Below, piece by piece: positions 23,390 through 34,452 of a stretch of DNA of 64,000 nt. The stretch's first letter is position 1. Each line of letters opens with the position of its first letter. This DNA is from Saturnia japonica (taxonomy: Eukaryota; Arthropoda; Insecta; Lepidoptera; Saturniidae), in assembly GCA_033032175.1 (NCBI GenBank), contig CM065309.1, positions 21,204,001 through 21,268,000 of the forward strand. Reading direction: 5' to 3'. The notes under the pieces were generated by a model, which saw only the letters and a program-made list of their open reading frames with translations, was not told the origin of the DNA and did not search any database. The position numbers and the translations under genes were made by a program.

Positions 23390-24242
23390 CGCATCACGCA
23401 AAAACTATTGAATAGATTTTAATGTTTTTTTTTTTCGTTTTACTCCTTAGATATTTGGCCCTTTTAAAAAAAAATCTTGATATTTTCATCCAATAAAAAG
23501 TTTTAAGAAACTAAGATTTTTATAAGCATTACTCGTTCTACTGACTTCCAAGCGAGCGAAGTCGCGGTCACAACTGGTTTTATATATACCAGGTTAAGGC
23601 TGCTGATCGCGTGTAATGCAAAATTTTTATTAATATCTCTATGGGGTACAGTAATAATAACCAGCGCTATATGATATTGACAATACAACGCCACACAGTC
23701 ACATTTCATTCCATTCTGTCCCATTGTGAAAATATTTTGTAAATTACTTTTTTACCGGCATTAAATCATTAATTTCAGTCAAAATAAGTGTGTACTTTCA
23801 AATGTTCTTATTAAATAAATGTTTCATATATGAATATTTCAAATTGAAGTCACTTTTAATCAGGGTTTAAATTAAAACACTAATCTCTCATAAGACTTTG
23901 TCGTTTCTTCTAATTGAGCAATCAATTCAGACCGCCTATATCACCAAGTAGATCGTTGACACCAACGTGCATCACCAATAATTCACTCGGGGATTTATTT
24001 TACAAAAAAAAAACCTAATCACCTACCTCCCACGCCGCTTTTAAATCGTTTTTTTTTTTTCAGAAAGCTCATCGACCGTAATCGCTTCAGCTTTTTTCCC
24101 AAAACATCTTAATCCTTTAAACGACAGTGATAAACTCTGAAGGCGATATTGATGCCAATGGCAATAGTCAGAGAGCTGGACACTTTAGCGTTTACATCAA
24201 ATGTTTATAATATTAATTTTGATAACAAAACAGACAATATTA
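23390..24242. other. No gene recognised
   Basis: Includes a GCGCGCATCACGCAAAAACTATT phrase near 23378-23400, typical of dispersed repeats, and a GAGCGAAGTCGCGGTCAC-type end near 23553-23570. No coding potential is supported. Confidence 0.35.
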
Positions 24243-24475
24243 AACAAAAAAAGACCAACTTCAATGACTTTGAGGAGTTCCCTGGTGTATCTTCGAAGTT
24301 GAAAGTACAATTCCAATTAAATTAAAATGGAACCCCTTTGAGGTATCCCCTTTCCAACCGAAAAAAATCATCCATATCGGTTAATAAACAAACAAGTAAT
24401 GGCTGAACCTACATTAATAAAATATACATTCGAATTGATAACCCTCCTTTTTTCGAAGTCAGTTAAAAACTAAAA
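24243..24475 (+). repeat. Family 6 repeat, third copy
   Basis: AAAAAAGACCAACTTCAATG, GAGTTCCCTGGTGTATCTTC, GAGGTATCCCCTTTCCAAC, CATTCGAATTGATAACCCTC and the closing TTTTTCGAAGTCAGTTAAAA. Non-coding here. Confidence 0.7.
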
Positions 24476-26459
24476 GGCGATAATGTTTTGCTATCCTAGT
24501 TTATCTAGATAAGGGTTTTTTTTTCAATACAACAAGCAAAATTCAGTTGCCCATGTTTTGTACAATGTAATTGTAGTTTTCATATTAACGATTTATTTGT
24601 GAATTAATTTATTTTCTGTTATTAGTTCATAGATAATTAGCGTTTGTTCACAATCATATTTGATGTTAAGTGATCATTTAGTAATACGTTAGGCTTCAAT
24701 ATGATGTTTGGTTACGCCCATACCCAATGGCCAATACGTGAGTAGGTGCGTTACCTGGTAAACTATAAAACAAATAGGTCTACATTACGTCTTTATTCTG
24801 TTTTCTTTTGAGAAAATTTCCACACCCGTTTTTCGTAAACTCCGTACAATTATAATATTATTGTTAGAAAAAATTAAACAATAAAGTAAACCAACAGATA
24901 GCGGACTCTTAAACAAAAAAATCGTCCGAAAATCCGAGGCGGATTTGGCACCTGTAATTGGGAGTGAGGGAAAATTATTACGTTTAGCTTCGAGAGTAAC
25001 CTCTGACTCACTGAATGTTTATTGTCGAAGTCGTTACTATTAAATTTACTCGGTGCACGCCGCGCCTTGTCACAATCGTATGTGTGTCATTCGCTTTATA
25101 AAACCGAGACTGCGAATTCTCTTTAATATTTATTTTTCATTACAGGCTTAAAGTACTACCATCATAGAAGCCTTACCGTATTTAAAAAATGGGTGCGTGT
25201 ACTTATGTACGCGCGTGAGAAGTTATACTTCTTTGGCATCATTAAAAAATAGTTTTTAATTACATGCAAATAATTAATTACAATAAAATAATAGAAGGAT
25301 TGGAAAAGGATAATCAACAAAGTTCATTTTAAATTTGAAAAATTAAATAAATAAATATTTATTTTCTTACATTAAGTCTAACATAAATTGTCTTATTATT
25401 CGAATTGTATTTTTAATTAAATGATGTCCACTTCCATAGCATCTTCCGGTAATGTCTGAATCGGAACTTATATAATTAATATATAAGACATAATTTGTAC
25501 TAAATATTATAAGATTCTTCATTTTAAATGTTTATTATTGATTATTTAATATTTTAAAAATAAATTTAATAATAAATTCAGAAATGAATTTAATTTTGGT
25601 CATTTTTTAAATATTTTTATTGATTTCTTAATTTAATATTCACTTTTCATTTTTATCAAAAAATTTTCATTAAATTTATTTAGTTATTTTTATAAATATT
25701 TATTATTTATTCAATTTAATAGCTAATATTATAATTTGATGTTCAATTTTAATTTTTATCACAAACTTTTTATTAAATGTTTTATTATATTTATTTCTTT
25801 ATTTTGTAAATATTAAATAACCAATAATAAGTATTTAACATTAATAATTTAATAATATTTAGTGTTAATTATATTAAATAAAAGTATTTTAATTTATATC
25901 AATAAATAATACATACGGATAGTTAACCTCAATTATATTGGAGCACTTGAAAAAGTATATAAACACAATTTTTTTCACTAATATTCACAAATAGTAAGTA
26001 ATATCAATCAAAATATTCAATTTAAATCACTACTGAATATAATTTATTAGCACATATATAATTCGCACTTGTATGAAACTAAAACACGTGTTGGGAATGT
26101 ATAAACTAGAAACATGTTGATAAATATTATAAATATGAAAACAGTGATCATAGGTGACGAGCGTACCAACATGCGCGACTAATATCGAGGTTCAATTTCT
26201 ATTTTGTTGGTAGCTTTTTTTTCGAGACTTAATGAGCGGTTAAGCAGACAACTTCATACTGTTAATTTTGTGTCACAGATGCGCGCGCATCTTAAAATTT
26301 CACTCTCATCATTTTTTCATAACGCGCATAAAGAAGTATAACTTCAAAAATATAGAGTATAAGACGTGTGCGTCAGAAACGAAGTCACTTGAAAAATAAG
26401 ACAACAAAAAATTAAGATCAAGACTTTATAGAAATTATATATACATATTACTTACCTTA
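24476..26459. other. No gene; extremely AT-rich core 25250-26080
   Basis: No gene or repeat family is recognised. From about 25250 to 26080 the sequence is almost entirely A and T (long runs of TTTAAT/ATTTAT type), far above the already AT-rich background. It may be a relaxed-constraint intron or spacer segment, or a matrix-attachment type region; the sequence alone does not decide. Confidence 0.5.
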
Positions 26460-26464
26460 AATAC

Positions 26465-27145
26465 CGTACCTCCATCTATATATACAAATATTATAAAGCT
26501 GAAGAGTTTGTTTGTTTGTTTGAACGCGCTAATCTCAGGAACTACTGTTTCGAATGAAAAAAAAAAATTTAGTGTTGGATAGCGCCTTTAGCTAGGAAGG
26601 CTATAGACTATATAAATAACATCACGATACGATCAATAGGAGCGGAGTATCAATGAAAAATTTGCAAAAACGGGGAAAATTTATTTCTTTTTGAGGGCTT
26701 CCATTGTATGCGCTGCGTAAATGGTTAAAGTTACGCAACAATCATATATCGCAGAATTATTTCACTTAAAAAGTTCTAAAAAAAAGTCCGCCGTACTATA
26801 TGTATACTTTTTAAGGTTGACGTAATATAATCTTTATTTATGGTAATAAAATTTGTTCTAAAATAATGCATTATTTGCGAAGGTATTTTTATAAACATGG
26901 TATGAATCCCTATCAAAATAAGTACGTTATTTATAACAAGTATTTAATTTTGAACAAATTTGCCCTATCTGTCAATTGATTGTAATGAATATCTTAGGAA
27001 ATATCACACTTAAAATAACTCCACAGCAAAATAAAGTTTCAGCTCCTTAATTGTATTATAAGTGCCTGCGACCCACCTCTCTAACCCTCTCACGCTCTTA
27101 TGTGACGCAGAAGAAGTTGCGCGGGTCAGCAAGTGACCTAATAAA
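26465..27145 (+). repeat. Dispersed repeat (AACGCGCTAATCTCAGG type)
   Basis: Begins with a GTTTGTTTGTTTGAACGCGC block, then GGAACTACTGTTTCGAATG, AGGAAGGCTATAGACTATAT, AATAGGAGCGGAGTATCAAT and GTAAATGGTTAAAGTTACGC. It closes near 27125 with AAGAAGTTGCGCGGGTCAGC. I recognise this as a common insect repeat body, probably retroelement derived. No open frame. Confidence 0.65.
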
Positions 27146-28513
27146 ACTGTACCTAATTTGCTCTAATCTTATTTCTAAACTGATGTACAAAGTTATTAAT
27201 CAGGTGCGAACTTTGCTTCTTGCTTGATATTATAATTATAACGTCTATTCATTAATAAAACTTTCAGGGTAATTATCGGTGTATTTGTGTTATAAACTAG
27301 TAATTTTTATACATTGAACCAGTGTGGTTTTATGCTGATAATAATATTCAAGGGATAATTAAAATTTATCAAAGTATTAGATTAAACAGTACTAGTTTAA
27401 CTGATTAACAATTTCGCAAATAAGTCAATAATAAGTAGCCGTAGTTAAGTTGATGAAGACGAGCGTTAATCGTGATAAAGGCGCGTTCATAACGCTTTTT
27501 CATTACGTGACGACTTCTCCAAGTCAACTCCCAGCGCAAGCTCCGTTAAGGAACTTCGTTGCAAAGAAAAAGAATTTCACAGCTTTCACCTGTACGAAGG
27601 TTCAAGTTCTCCTTATTACATTATCCAATATTTTTGGTTGAAGGTCTAATGATCTTGGGTGGGGTATTATGTGAAATATTTATATCTGAACATACTTTAG
27701 TTAAACAGCAAGAATTCCCAATGACGTTTTATAAATAGACGCGTTATACTCTCACTAAAACCAATTTGAAAACGTTACAAATTTTGTTATCAGCATGTTG
27801 AAACAAAAGAGATAGGAAATCACAGCGTAAGACGGAAACTCTGTTGTCAAGAAAGGATAAAAGTTTCTTTTCGCTCACACCGGTATCAAGTCAAAAGTGA
27901 ACTGAGTAACCACCATTCACGATGGCATTTAAAGAGCGTCAATGCAGTATCTACTTATAACTTATCATTGAGTATGCGATTAAAACCGAGCATGACTTTT
28001 TAATTATTACCTGAAATACAATATTAGACAACTTTTCTCTCTTCACTGCACTTATGCTTCTTCATCAAATTAACACGCCGCTGAACTAACACAAAATAAC
28101 TCCAGGATACATAATTTTGCGACAACAGAAACAAAAACAGAACCATCACTTTGCGAGTTGCCGACAAATAATCCCAGAGATTAACTTCAGACTTCAATCT
28201 TCGGTTAACCGATACAAATACAACCCGTAGAAAATAAAATATAAATTACTAAATAGACAGCCATCGATTATTATCATCTCAACTGCATTTGGTATAATAT
28301 TAAAGGATTACATGAGGGTAGTTAAAGTTTTACGATGCTACGAACGACCGACCACCAACATTTTTAAATGAAGACATCTTGCGATGGGCACAGTTAAATC
28401 AGGACAGATAGATCATTCCTAAGATATCTTTTACTTTATTTATTTGACTACTATAAATATATCAAAAACCCTGTAATAGCGATTCAGTTAGAGGATCACA
28501 TTCGGGATCTTAA
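27146..28513. other. No gene; short LINE relic near 27765-27895
   Basis: The stretch at 27765-27895 (GGAAATCACAGCGTAAGACG, CTCTGTTGTCAAGAAAGGAT) is the plus-sense counterpart of 44890-45010, so it is a fragment of the same LINE C-terminal region. A 63-codon frame at 27450 resembles nothing. The rest is unassigned. Confidence 0.45.
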
Positions 28514-28940
28514 GTTGAAATCTATAGAGCGTACTCAGTCTTAGCTCAGCCTTAAGTTCCGAAATTGAAATTTATAATCGCAAGCTTAGCATTTGCTCAG
28601 CTCTGCCTGAGTAAAGTTCAAGTCATCGAATTCGACGACTTACGGAAAACTTGGGTATTATATGACAAAAAAAATAGTTGTTTCTCGTTATTGTTTTGAA
28701 ACTTTAATCTTTTTATGTACGAATAATCTGTCATTTTTACTTTAAAGCAGGTTGAATATTATACAATTATGTACACAATTTAAATTCTATTTTAAATAGC
28801 TTTTTAATTTTCTATACATAATTCGTGATTAATTTATTTGTTTGAGTTGAAGAAATTTCACAGTCCAGATGCGGTATCGAAACGTCAATTGACAGTTATC
28901 AGACACTTCCAAAAAACTATAAATAAGAAAGCTAAGATTG
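28514..28940. mobile_element. Left part of MITE-like element split by errantivirus
   Basis: The first 42 bases (28514-28555, starting GTTGAAATCTATAGAGCGTA) are matched in reverse by 36245-36297, with one 11-base extra stretch in the right copy. Together with 36211-36297 this gives an element of about 0.5 kb with terminal inverted repeats, into which the errantivirus was inserted. The interior shows no transposase. The superfamily is not evident, because the flanking duplication is unclear. Confidence 0.65.
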
Positions 28941-29159
28941 AGTTACCACGTCATAAGCCTTGGGACCGGCGGATACAGACCGTGGGATCGCTGACCATGC
29001 AGATTGCGATCGTGGGAAACGACGGCGTGACTCCAACTTGATTATTACTTTAATTAATTTTAAGTTAGTCTTGTTTAAGAACCATAAGTGTAAACACCTA
29101 TTATAATTCTTTTAAAATAAATCTTTTTTTAATTTAAACTCGTACCGCCTATCATAACT
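28941..29159 (+). repeat. Errantivirus 5' LTR
   Basis: Matches 35988-36206 throughout by eye. AGTTA and TAACT form the inverted tips. An AATAAA signal is present near the 3' end (AAAATAAATC, about 29116). Promoter function is expected of such LTRs; no clear TATA box was identified. Confidence 0.95.
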
Positions 29160-29178
29160 GGCGCAGTCGGTAGGATCG
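29159..29178 (+). promoter_or_regulatory. Primer-binding site for tRNA-Ser
   Basis: TGGCGCAGTCGGTAGGATCG immediately follows (and by one base overlaps) the LTR. Its reverse complement ends CCGACTGCGCCA, which fits the 3' end of insect tRNA-Ser including CCA. A serine tRNA primer is known for part of the errantivirus group. Confidence 0.85.
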
Positions 29179-29584
29179 CGGCACTTTTCGTCGGATAAAA
29201 TTTTCGGCAAAGTGAACGGTTTCTAAGTCGTTACTACCGCGATCATAATAAGAACTTAAAGTGCGTGTACGAACTCTTTGAAAGGACTTTCTGAAAATTG
29301 AAGATCCTGTGTGGGTGAATTGGTGTACCTACAACAAGACTCGGCAGGAGAGGCAGAATGCTGGCTTGGTGAGTACTCTCGTTTATCCAAGTTCCTTTTG
29401 TCATATTTCCTGTCTATATTGTGTATTTTTTTTTTTATATATATCATATTGTGTTAAAGTGTTTCTGTCGTAAGCTAAAATTGCTATAGACGTACACCGT
29501 ACAGTGAATCATAACAGATAAGCGCGGTCATCCGATATCCGAGCTATTGTCTTTTGATTCTTGTAAAATATAAAACTTCACGCT
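29179..29584 (+). promoter_or_regulatory. Errantivirus leader with possible splice donor
   Basis: A non-coding leader between primer site and gag. A good splice donor, GGTGAGT, is at about 29369-29375. It could supply the spliced env message known for errantiviruses, which would explain why env has no clear ATG of its own. This is inference from the sequence match. Confidence 0.5.
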
Positions 29585-30655
29585 ATGTCGCTTACGGAGT
29601 CGGCACAATTGATTAAAGTAGTTGGGGAACTACTACCCAAATACGATGGCAATCCCCGATTATTAAACTATTATATTAGGCAAGTAGATAATATATTAAC
29701 ACTTTTCGATGTTAATGTGCAAGCACATCCCACGTTAGTATGTTTAATAAAATCCAGACTAGCTGGAGCTGCAACTGACGCAATTGCATATGAGGACTCC
29801 TTGACCTCGTGGGCTGCTATTAAAGATACTTTAAAAAAACGATTAGGGGAACCTAGAAATGAAATTCAAGTAATGCAAGAACTGACTCGAACGTTTCGTT
29901 TTAAAAATGAGGACGCGGAAACATTTGGTAGGAGACTTCGGGCGTTGCTCGATACTTTAAACTCAGTAGGTAAACACACTGATAAAACTTATTATGAAGA
30001 GATGGTGATAGAACAATATACGAACCATTTAGACTTTCCGGTATCTTTAGGCGTTAGAATAATGAAACCGGAGACACTTGAGTCGGCCATAGTAATAGCA
30101 CGGCAAGAAGAAGCCAAAATAAATTATAAAAAACAAAATCAGTTTTATTCGCAAGCAAAGTCAAAGATAAATCAGCCTAATATTAGACCACAACTATACC
30201 AAACAACTCCGACACATTTTAATACAAACCCGCATAATTTTGGACCACAGCTATATCAACCAATTCCAACACATTTTAATACACAACCACAATATAACAC
30301 ACCAGGAAAACAAGTATCACCCGGCAATAGTCAGCCGAATTCTAGACCTAGTGGTTCAGGAAACTTTAGGACTTCTGGAAACTTTAGACGCCAACAACAG
30401 AATATACCACATCAACAGGTAAACTTTCCAAAAGACACATCTGACGTCACTATGAGGTCAGTGAATAAGCCGGAAAAGCCGCAGTATGCACAACAACTGT
30501 TTTATTCGTCTAGCGAGCAACCCTACTACACGCAAGGTGAGTATTATGAAAACAATAGCACAGAGGAACACGAAGTGTCACTCCCAGCCTTGGTGGACGA
30601 AGAAACGTACCAGGAGGATTTTACCCAGGACGTCGAAGACGACCAACAGACTTAG
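29585..30655 (+). CDS. Errantivirus Gag
   Basis: A 356-residue structural protein that would form the particle core around the genomic RNA. Residues about 1-200 form the predicted helical capsid-type region (patterns such as DTLKKRLGEPRNEIQVM and FRFKNEDAETFGRRLRALL, typical of Gypsy-group Gag). From about 200 to 300 the chain is rich in Q, N, P and repeated TPTHFNT-like segments. The end is acidic. No CCHC zinc knuckle is present, which is usual for errantiviruses. The ATG at 29585 is the first good start after the leader. The pol frame (-1) opens at 30559 and overlaps the last 97 bases of gag, so pol should be made by -1 frameshifting. Confidence 0.92.
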   Translation: MSLTESAQLIKVVGELLPKYDGNPRLLNYYIRQVDNILTLFDVNVQAHPTLVCLIKSRLAGAATDAIAYEDSLTSWAAIKDTLKKRLGEPRNEIQVMQELTRTFRFKNEDAETFGRRLRALLDTLNSVGKHTDKTYYEEMVIEQYTNHLDFPVSLGVRIMKPETLESAIVIARQEEAKINYKKQNQFYSQAKSKINQPNIRPQLYQTTPTHFNTNPHNFGPQLYQPIPTHFNTQPQYNTPGKQVSPGNSQPNSRPSGSGNFRTSGNFRRQQQNIPHQQVNFPKDTSDVTMRSVNKPEKPQYAQQLFYSSSEQPYYTQGEYYENNSTEEHEVSLPALVDEETYQEDFTQDVEDDQQT

Positions 30656-33600
30656 CTAAAACAATCAACGTAAACCATTACGGTAAGGACCATCTGCCCT
30701 ATATAATTTTAAATGAATTTGGAGGCAAATTTTTGTTGGATACAGGTGCCTCTCGGTGCATGATCTCACCAGCTGTTATAAAAAACACGGAATTTGAAAA
30801 TTACATTGAACATGAACCATTTCAGGTAAGGAGCGCTCATGCAGTCACTCAACACGACCTTGTAGCGTCACTTCCCCTTCCGGTGGAATTTAACATTAAT
30901 AAAACACACACATTTTTATTATTCGATTTCGATCCTAAATATAGGGGCTTAATAGGTATGGATTTATTAAAAGAGCTTAACTGCACAATTAATTTAAGCG
31001 ACAGATTATTACATACACCAAATGCAAATATACCAATTTACTTAAACTACCCAGTTAGAAACATTAGAATAGAACCAAAGTGTGAAAAGGTTATTGTGGT
31101 TAAAACTAACTACGCTGATGGACAGTATTTATGTGATGATCACTATTGGTCTGAGGGGTTAAGATCTCCAGCAGCAATAGTGGACGTGATGAATGGGGCA
31201 TTTAAGACAACTGTTATAAATTTTACTGATGAAAAGAAAATAATTTTAAATAAATATCCGAATAAGCTTAAACCATTTTTTGAAAATATGATTAATCAGC
31301 ATAGCGAAGTAAATTTTTTAAGGACAGATTTAGATTTAGATAAGGAACTTTGTGAAAATTTAAAAAATATTCATAATGATCACATGAATGAAGAAGAAAG
31401 GCGAGAAATAATGAGGATTTGTTATCAATACAGAGAGATATTTTTTTCTGATAATATTCCATTGTCATTTACACATTCTGTAAAGCATGAATTAAGACTT
31501 AATGATGAAACACCAATTTTTGTAAGAAGTTATAGGCAACCACCCAAACAACGCAAAGAAATTCAAAATCAAGTAGAAAATCTGTTAAAGCAGGGAATTA
31601 TTAGGGAAAGTATTTCACCTTGGGCGTGCCCAGTGCATATAGTACCAAAGAAACCTGATACATCTGGTAACGTAACGTGGAGACTTGTTATTGACTTCAG
31701 AAGATTAAATGACAGGATTATTGAGGACAAATACCCTTTACCGAATATCCATGACATACTCGACAGACTAGGAAGGGCACAATACTTTACGACCCTTGAC
31801 TTAGCTAGTGGTTACCACCAACTAGAGATGCACCCTAACGATATCGAAAAAACGGCGTTTACAACGGAACGCGGGCATTACGAATTTTTGAGAATGCCAT
31901 TTGGCCTCAAAAATGCCCCCAGTACATTTCAAAGGTTAATGGATCACATCTTAAGAGGAATTGAAAATGTTTTCACATATTTAGATGACGTCATCGTGAT
32001 TTCTACGTCACTACAAGAGCACGTTGAGAAATTAAAACAAGTATTTGAAAGATTTAAAACCCACAATTTAAAAATTAAACTAGAAAAGTCTCGATTTTTA
32101 CAAAAACAAGTTGAGTTTCTAGGACACGAACTAACGGACCAAGGACTAAAACCGAATAAGGACAAAATTAAAGCCGTACTTAACTATCCCTTACCGTGTA
32201 CTCACAAAGACGTAAAATCCTTTTTAGGCCTAATCGGATACTATAGAAAATTTATAAAAGACTTTGCAAAACTGACTAAACCTTTGACACTTTGTCTTAA
32301 AAAGAATCGTAAAGTAGTACATTCACCGGAATTTTTAGACGCTTTTAATAAATGTAAAGAAATATTAACAAATTCCCCGATATTACAGTACCCCGACTTT
32401 GATAAGCCTTTTGTTCTGACAACTGACGCCTCAGACGTTGCTCTCGGTGCAGTTCTTTCTCAAGGAGACATCGGTTCAGATAAACCTGTAGCTTACGCTT
32501 CTAGGACTTTGTCGGATACCGAAAGCCGATACTCTACGATTGAGAAAGAGTTATTGGCAATTGTATGGGCTATAAAATACTTTCGACCCTATTTGTATGG
32601 ACAGAAATTCACTATTTACACCGACCACAGACCTTTAACATGGCTTATGTCATTAAAAGATCCGAACTCGAAATTAACGCGTTGGAGACTTAGGCTCGCG
32701 GAATATGATTATAAGATAATTTATAAAAAAGGCAAACAAAATACCAACGCTGACGCCCTTTCAAGAGCAAAAATTTTTCATAATAGTATAGATTCTTTAG
32801 CTGTTAACCTTGACGATAATGAAGATGACGAGATGATAAATAGGATATTTGACAATACACGTACGGCAACGAATACTGACAACAGACCTGAGACGGACAA
32901 GATCTCGTGCAGTGATATGGACATAGACAGTGAAATTGTATCAGGACTAATCCTCTCACCCCAACGAGATGAGGTATCAGAAAACGCCACTATAGATGAC
33001 CCCGAGCTATTAACTTCCACAAACCACACACAAGCAGATAATGAGAATAAAGGTATACCAATCGTAAATGATGCCATAGATAGACAACTAAAACAATTTC
33101 ACATAAGGTCTAGCCCCGGCACAAAATACAGAGTAGATGATAGGTCAACAAATACAAGAACAGTCATAAAAGATGTATTTATTCCTATTAATAACACAGA
33201 ATCAGAAATAGTTCAGTTCTTAAAGGAACACACTATTGCTGATCGTACTTTTCACTGCTACTTTTACGATGAAAATCTGTATCTCGCTTTCTCTCGAGTA
33301 TATACAACTATTTTTAATGAAAGAGGTCCAAAATTATTCAGATGTACATCGCGTATTACAGTTATCGAAAATAAAGTAGAGCAACAGGAATTAATTAAGA
33401 AGTATCATGAAGGTAAGACTATGCATCGCGGCATTCAGGAAACATACAAGCAAATACATAGAAATTACCACTGGCCTAATATGCTGCTTACAATACAACG
33501 ATTTATTAACCAATGTGATACCTGTCTTAAAAGTAAATACGAGAGAAATCCATTAAAACCCCCGTTAGCTCTTACTGAAACACCTACAAAACCTATGCAA

Positions 33601-34452
33601 CATATGTTTATGGATCTATATTCCACAGGTGGTGCCACATTTTTGACCATTATAGATAATTTTTCTAAATACGTTCAAGTAATACCTTTAAATGCCTCTA
33701 GTAGTATTCATGTAGCAGATGCATTAATTCAAGCTTTCTCTACACTAGGATTACCTACAAAAATTACGACAGATTCTGATAGCAAATTTGATAATGATGT
33801 CATAAAAGACATATGCGCATTACATGACATCAACATACACTTTACAACGCCCTACAACCCAAATTCTAACTCTCCTATAGAACGATTCCATTCCACTATA
33901 GGTGAAATTATACGAATACAAAGGATAACCAATAAAGAAGACCCTATACAAACCATCATGAAATATTCCGTTATAGCATACAATAATACAATACATACTA
34001 CAACAGGATATACACCACACGAGCTATTATTTGGCCATACAGCGTCTAGAAATCCTTTAGAACTTATTTATCCTAAAGAATTTTATCAAGATTATGTTAT
34101 AAGACATCGTAGGAACGCTGAGGCTGTACAAGAATGTGTTGCCGCACATATGTCCAAAAATAAGGAGCAGATTATAGCCAAGCGAAACCAGGAAGCACAG
34201 GACATAATGTTTAAAATAGGTGAAGTTGTTTATAAACAGGTGGCGAAAACGGCGCGCAGCGATAAAACGAAGCCAGTATTTAAAGGTCCGTATAAGATAA
34301 TTCATTTACACCCCAATAGTGTTGCTGAAATAATAGGAAATCATCCAAATTCCAAATCTATTAGAGTGCATTTTAAACTACTACGTAGGCCTCATCTTGT
34401 TCCAGGATCATCATCGCAGGAGCCCTCGTGCTCAACGCAACCGCAGACATAA
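30559..34452 (+). CDS. Errantivirus Pol (PR-RT-RNase H-integrase)
   Basis: Open in the -1 frame relative to gag from 30559 to 34452. It encodes the enzymes for copying and inserting the element. Domains in order: aspartic protease (LDTGAS, about 30736-30753), reverse transcriptase with YLDDVIV at about 31978-31998, RNase H with TTDASDVALGA at about 32419-32451, and integrase. Integrase shows the HHCC zinc finger (H of TMHRG near 33424, C-x-x-C of QCDTC near 33513-33525) and a D-D-E set: MFMDLYS near 33610, DSDSKFD near 33775, SPIERFHST near 33880. No stop or frameshift interrupts it and all catalytic residues that I can place are present. The usual protein start is within the Gag fusion; no independent ATG is needed. 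Confidence 0.93.
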   Translation, partial: HRGTRSVTPSLGGRRNVPGGFYPGRRRRPTDLAKTINVNHYGKDHLPYIILNEFGGKFLLDTGASRCMISPAVIKNTEFENYIEHEPFQVRSAHAVTQHDLVASLPLPVEFNINKTHTFLLFDFDPKYRGLIGMDLLKELNCTINLSDRLLHTPNANIPIYLNYPVRNIRIEPKCEKVIVVKTNYADGQYLCDDHYWSEGLRSPAAIVDVMNGAFKTTVINFTDEKKIILNKYPNKLKPFFENMINQHSEVNFLRTDLDLDKELCENLKNIHNDHMNEEERREIMRICYQYREIFFSDNIPLSFTHSVKHELRLNDETPIFVRSYRQPPKQRKEIQNQVENLLKQGIIRESISPWACPVHIVPKKPDTSGNVTWRLVIDFRRLNDRIIEDKYPLPNIHDILDRLGRAQYFTTLDLASGYHQLEMHPNDIEKTAFTTERGHYEFLRMPFGLKNAPSTFQRLMDHILRGIENVFTYLDDVIVISTSLQEHVEKLKQVFERFKTHNLKIKLEKSRFLQKQVEFLGHELTDQGLKPNKDKIKAVLNYPLPCTHKDVKSFLGLIGYYRKFIKDFAKLTKPLTLCLKKNRKVVHSPEFLDAFNKCKEILTNSPILQYPDFDKPFVLTTDASDVALGAVLSQGDIGSDKPVAYASRTLSDTESRYSTIEKELLAIVWAIKYFRPYLYGQKFTIYTDHRPLTWLMSLKDPNSKLTRWRLRLAEYDYKIIYKKGKQNTNADALSRAKIFHNSIDSLAVNLDDNEDDEMINRIFDNTRTATNTDNRPETDKISCSDMDIDSEIVSGLILSPQRDEVSENATIDDPELLTSTNHTQADNENKGIPIVNDAIDRQLKQFHIRSSPGTKYRVDDRSTNTRTVIKDVFIPINNTESEIVQFLKEHTIADRTFHCYFYDENLYLAFSRVYTTIFNERGPKLFRCTSRITVIENKVEQQELIKKYHEGKTMHRGIQETYKQIHRNYHWPNMLLTIQRFINQCDTCLKSKYERNPLKPPLALTETPTKPMQHMFMDLYSTGGATFLTIIDNFSKYVQVIPLNASSSIHVADALIQAFSTLGLPTKITTDSDSKFDNDVIKDICALHDINIHFTTPYNPNSNSPIERFHSTIGEIIRIQRITNKEDPIQTIMKYSVIAYNNTIHTTTGYTPHELLFGHTASRNPLELIYPKEFYQDYVIRHRRNAEAVQECVAAHMSKNKEQIIAKRNQEAQDIMFKIGEVVYKQVAKTARSDKTKPVFKGPYKIIHLHPNSVAEIIGNHPNSKSIRVHFKLLRRPHLVPGSSSQEPSCSTQPQT

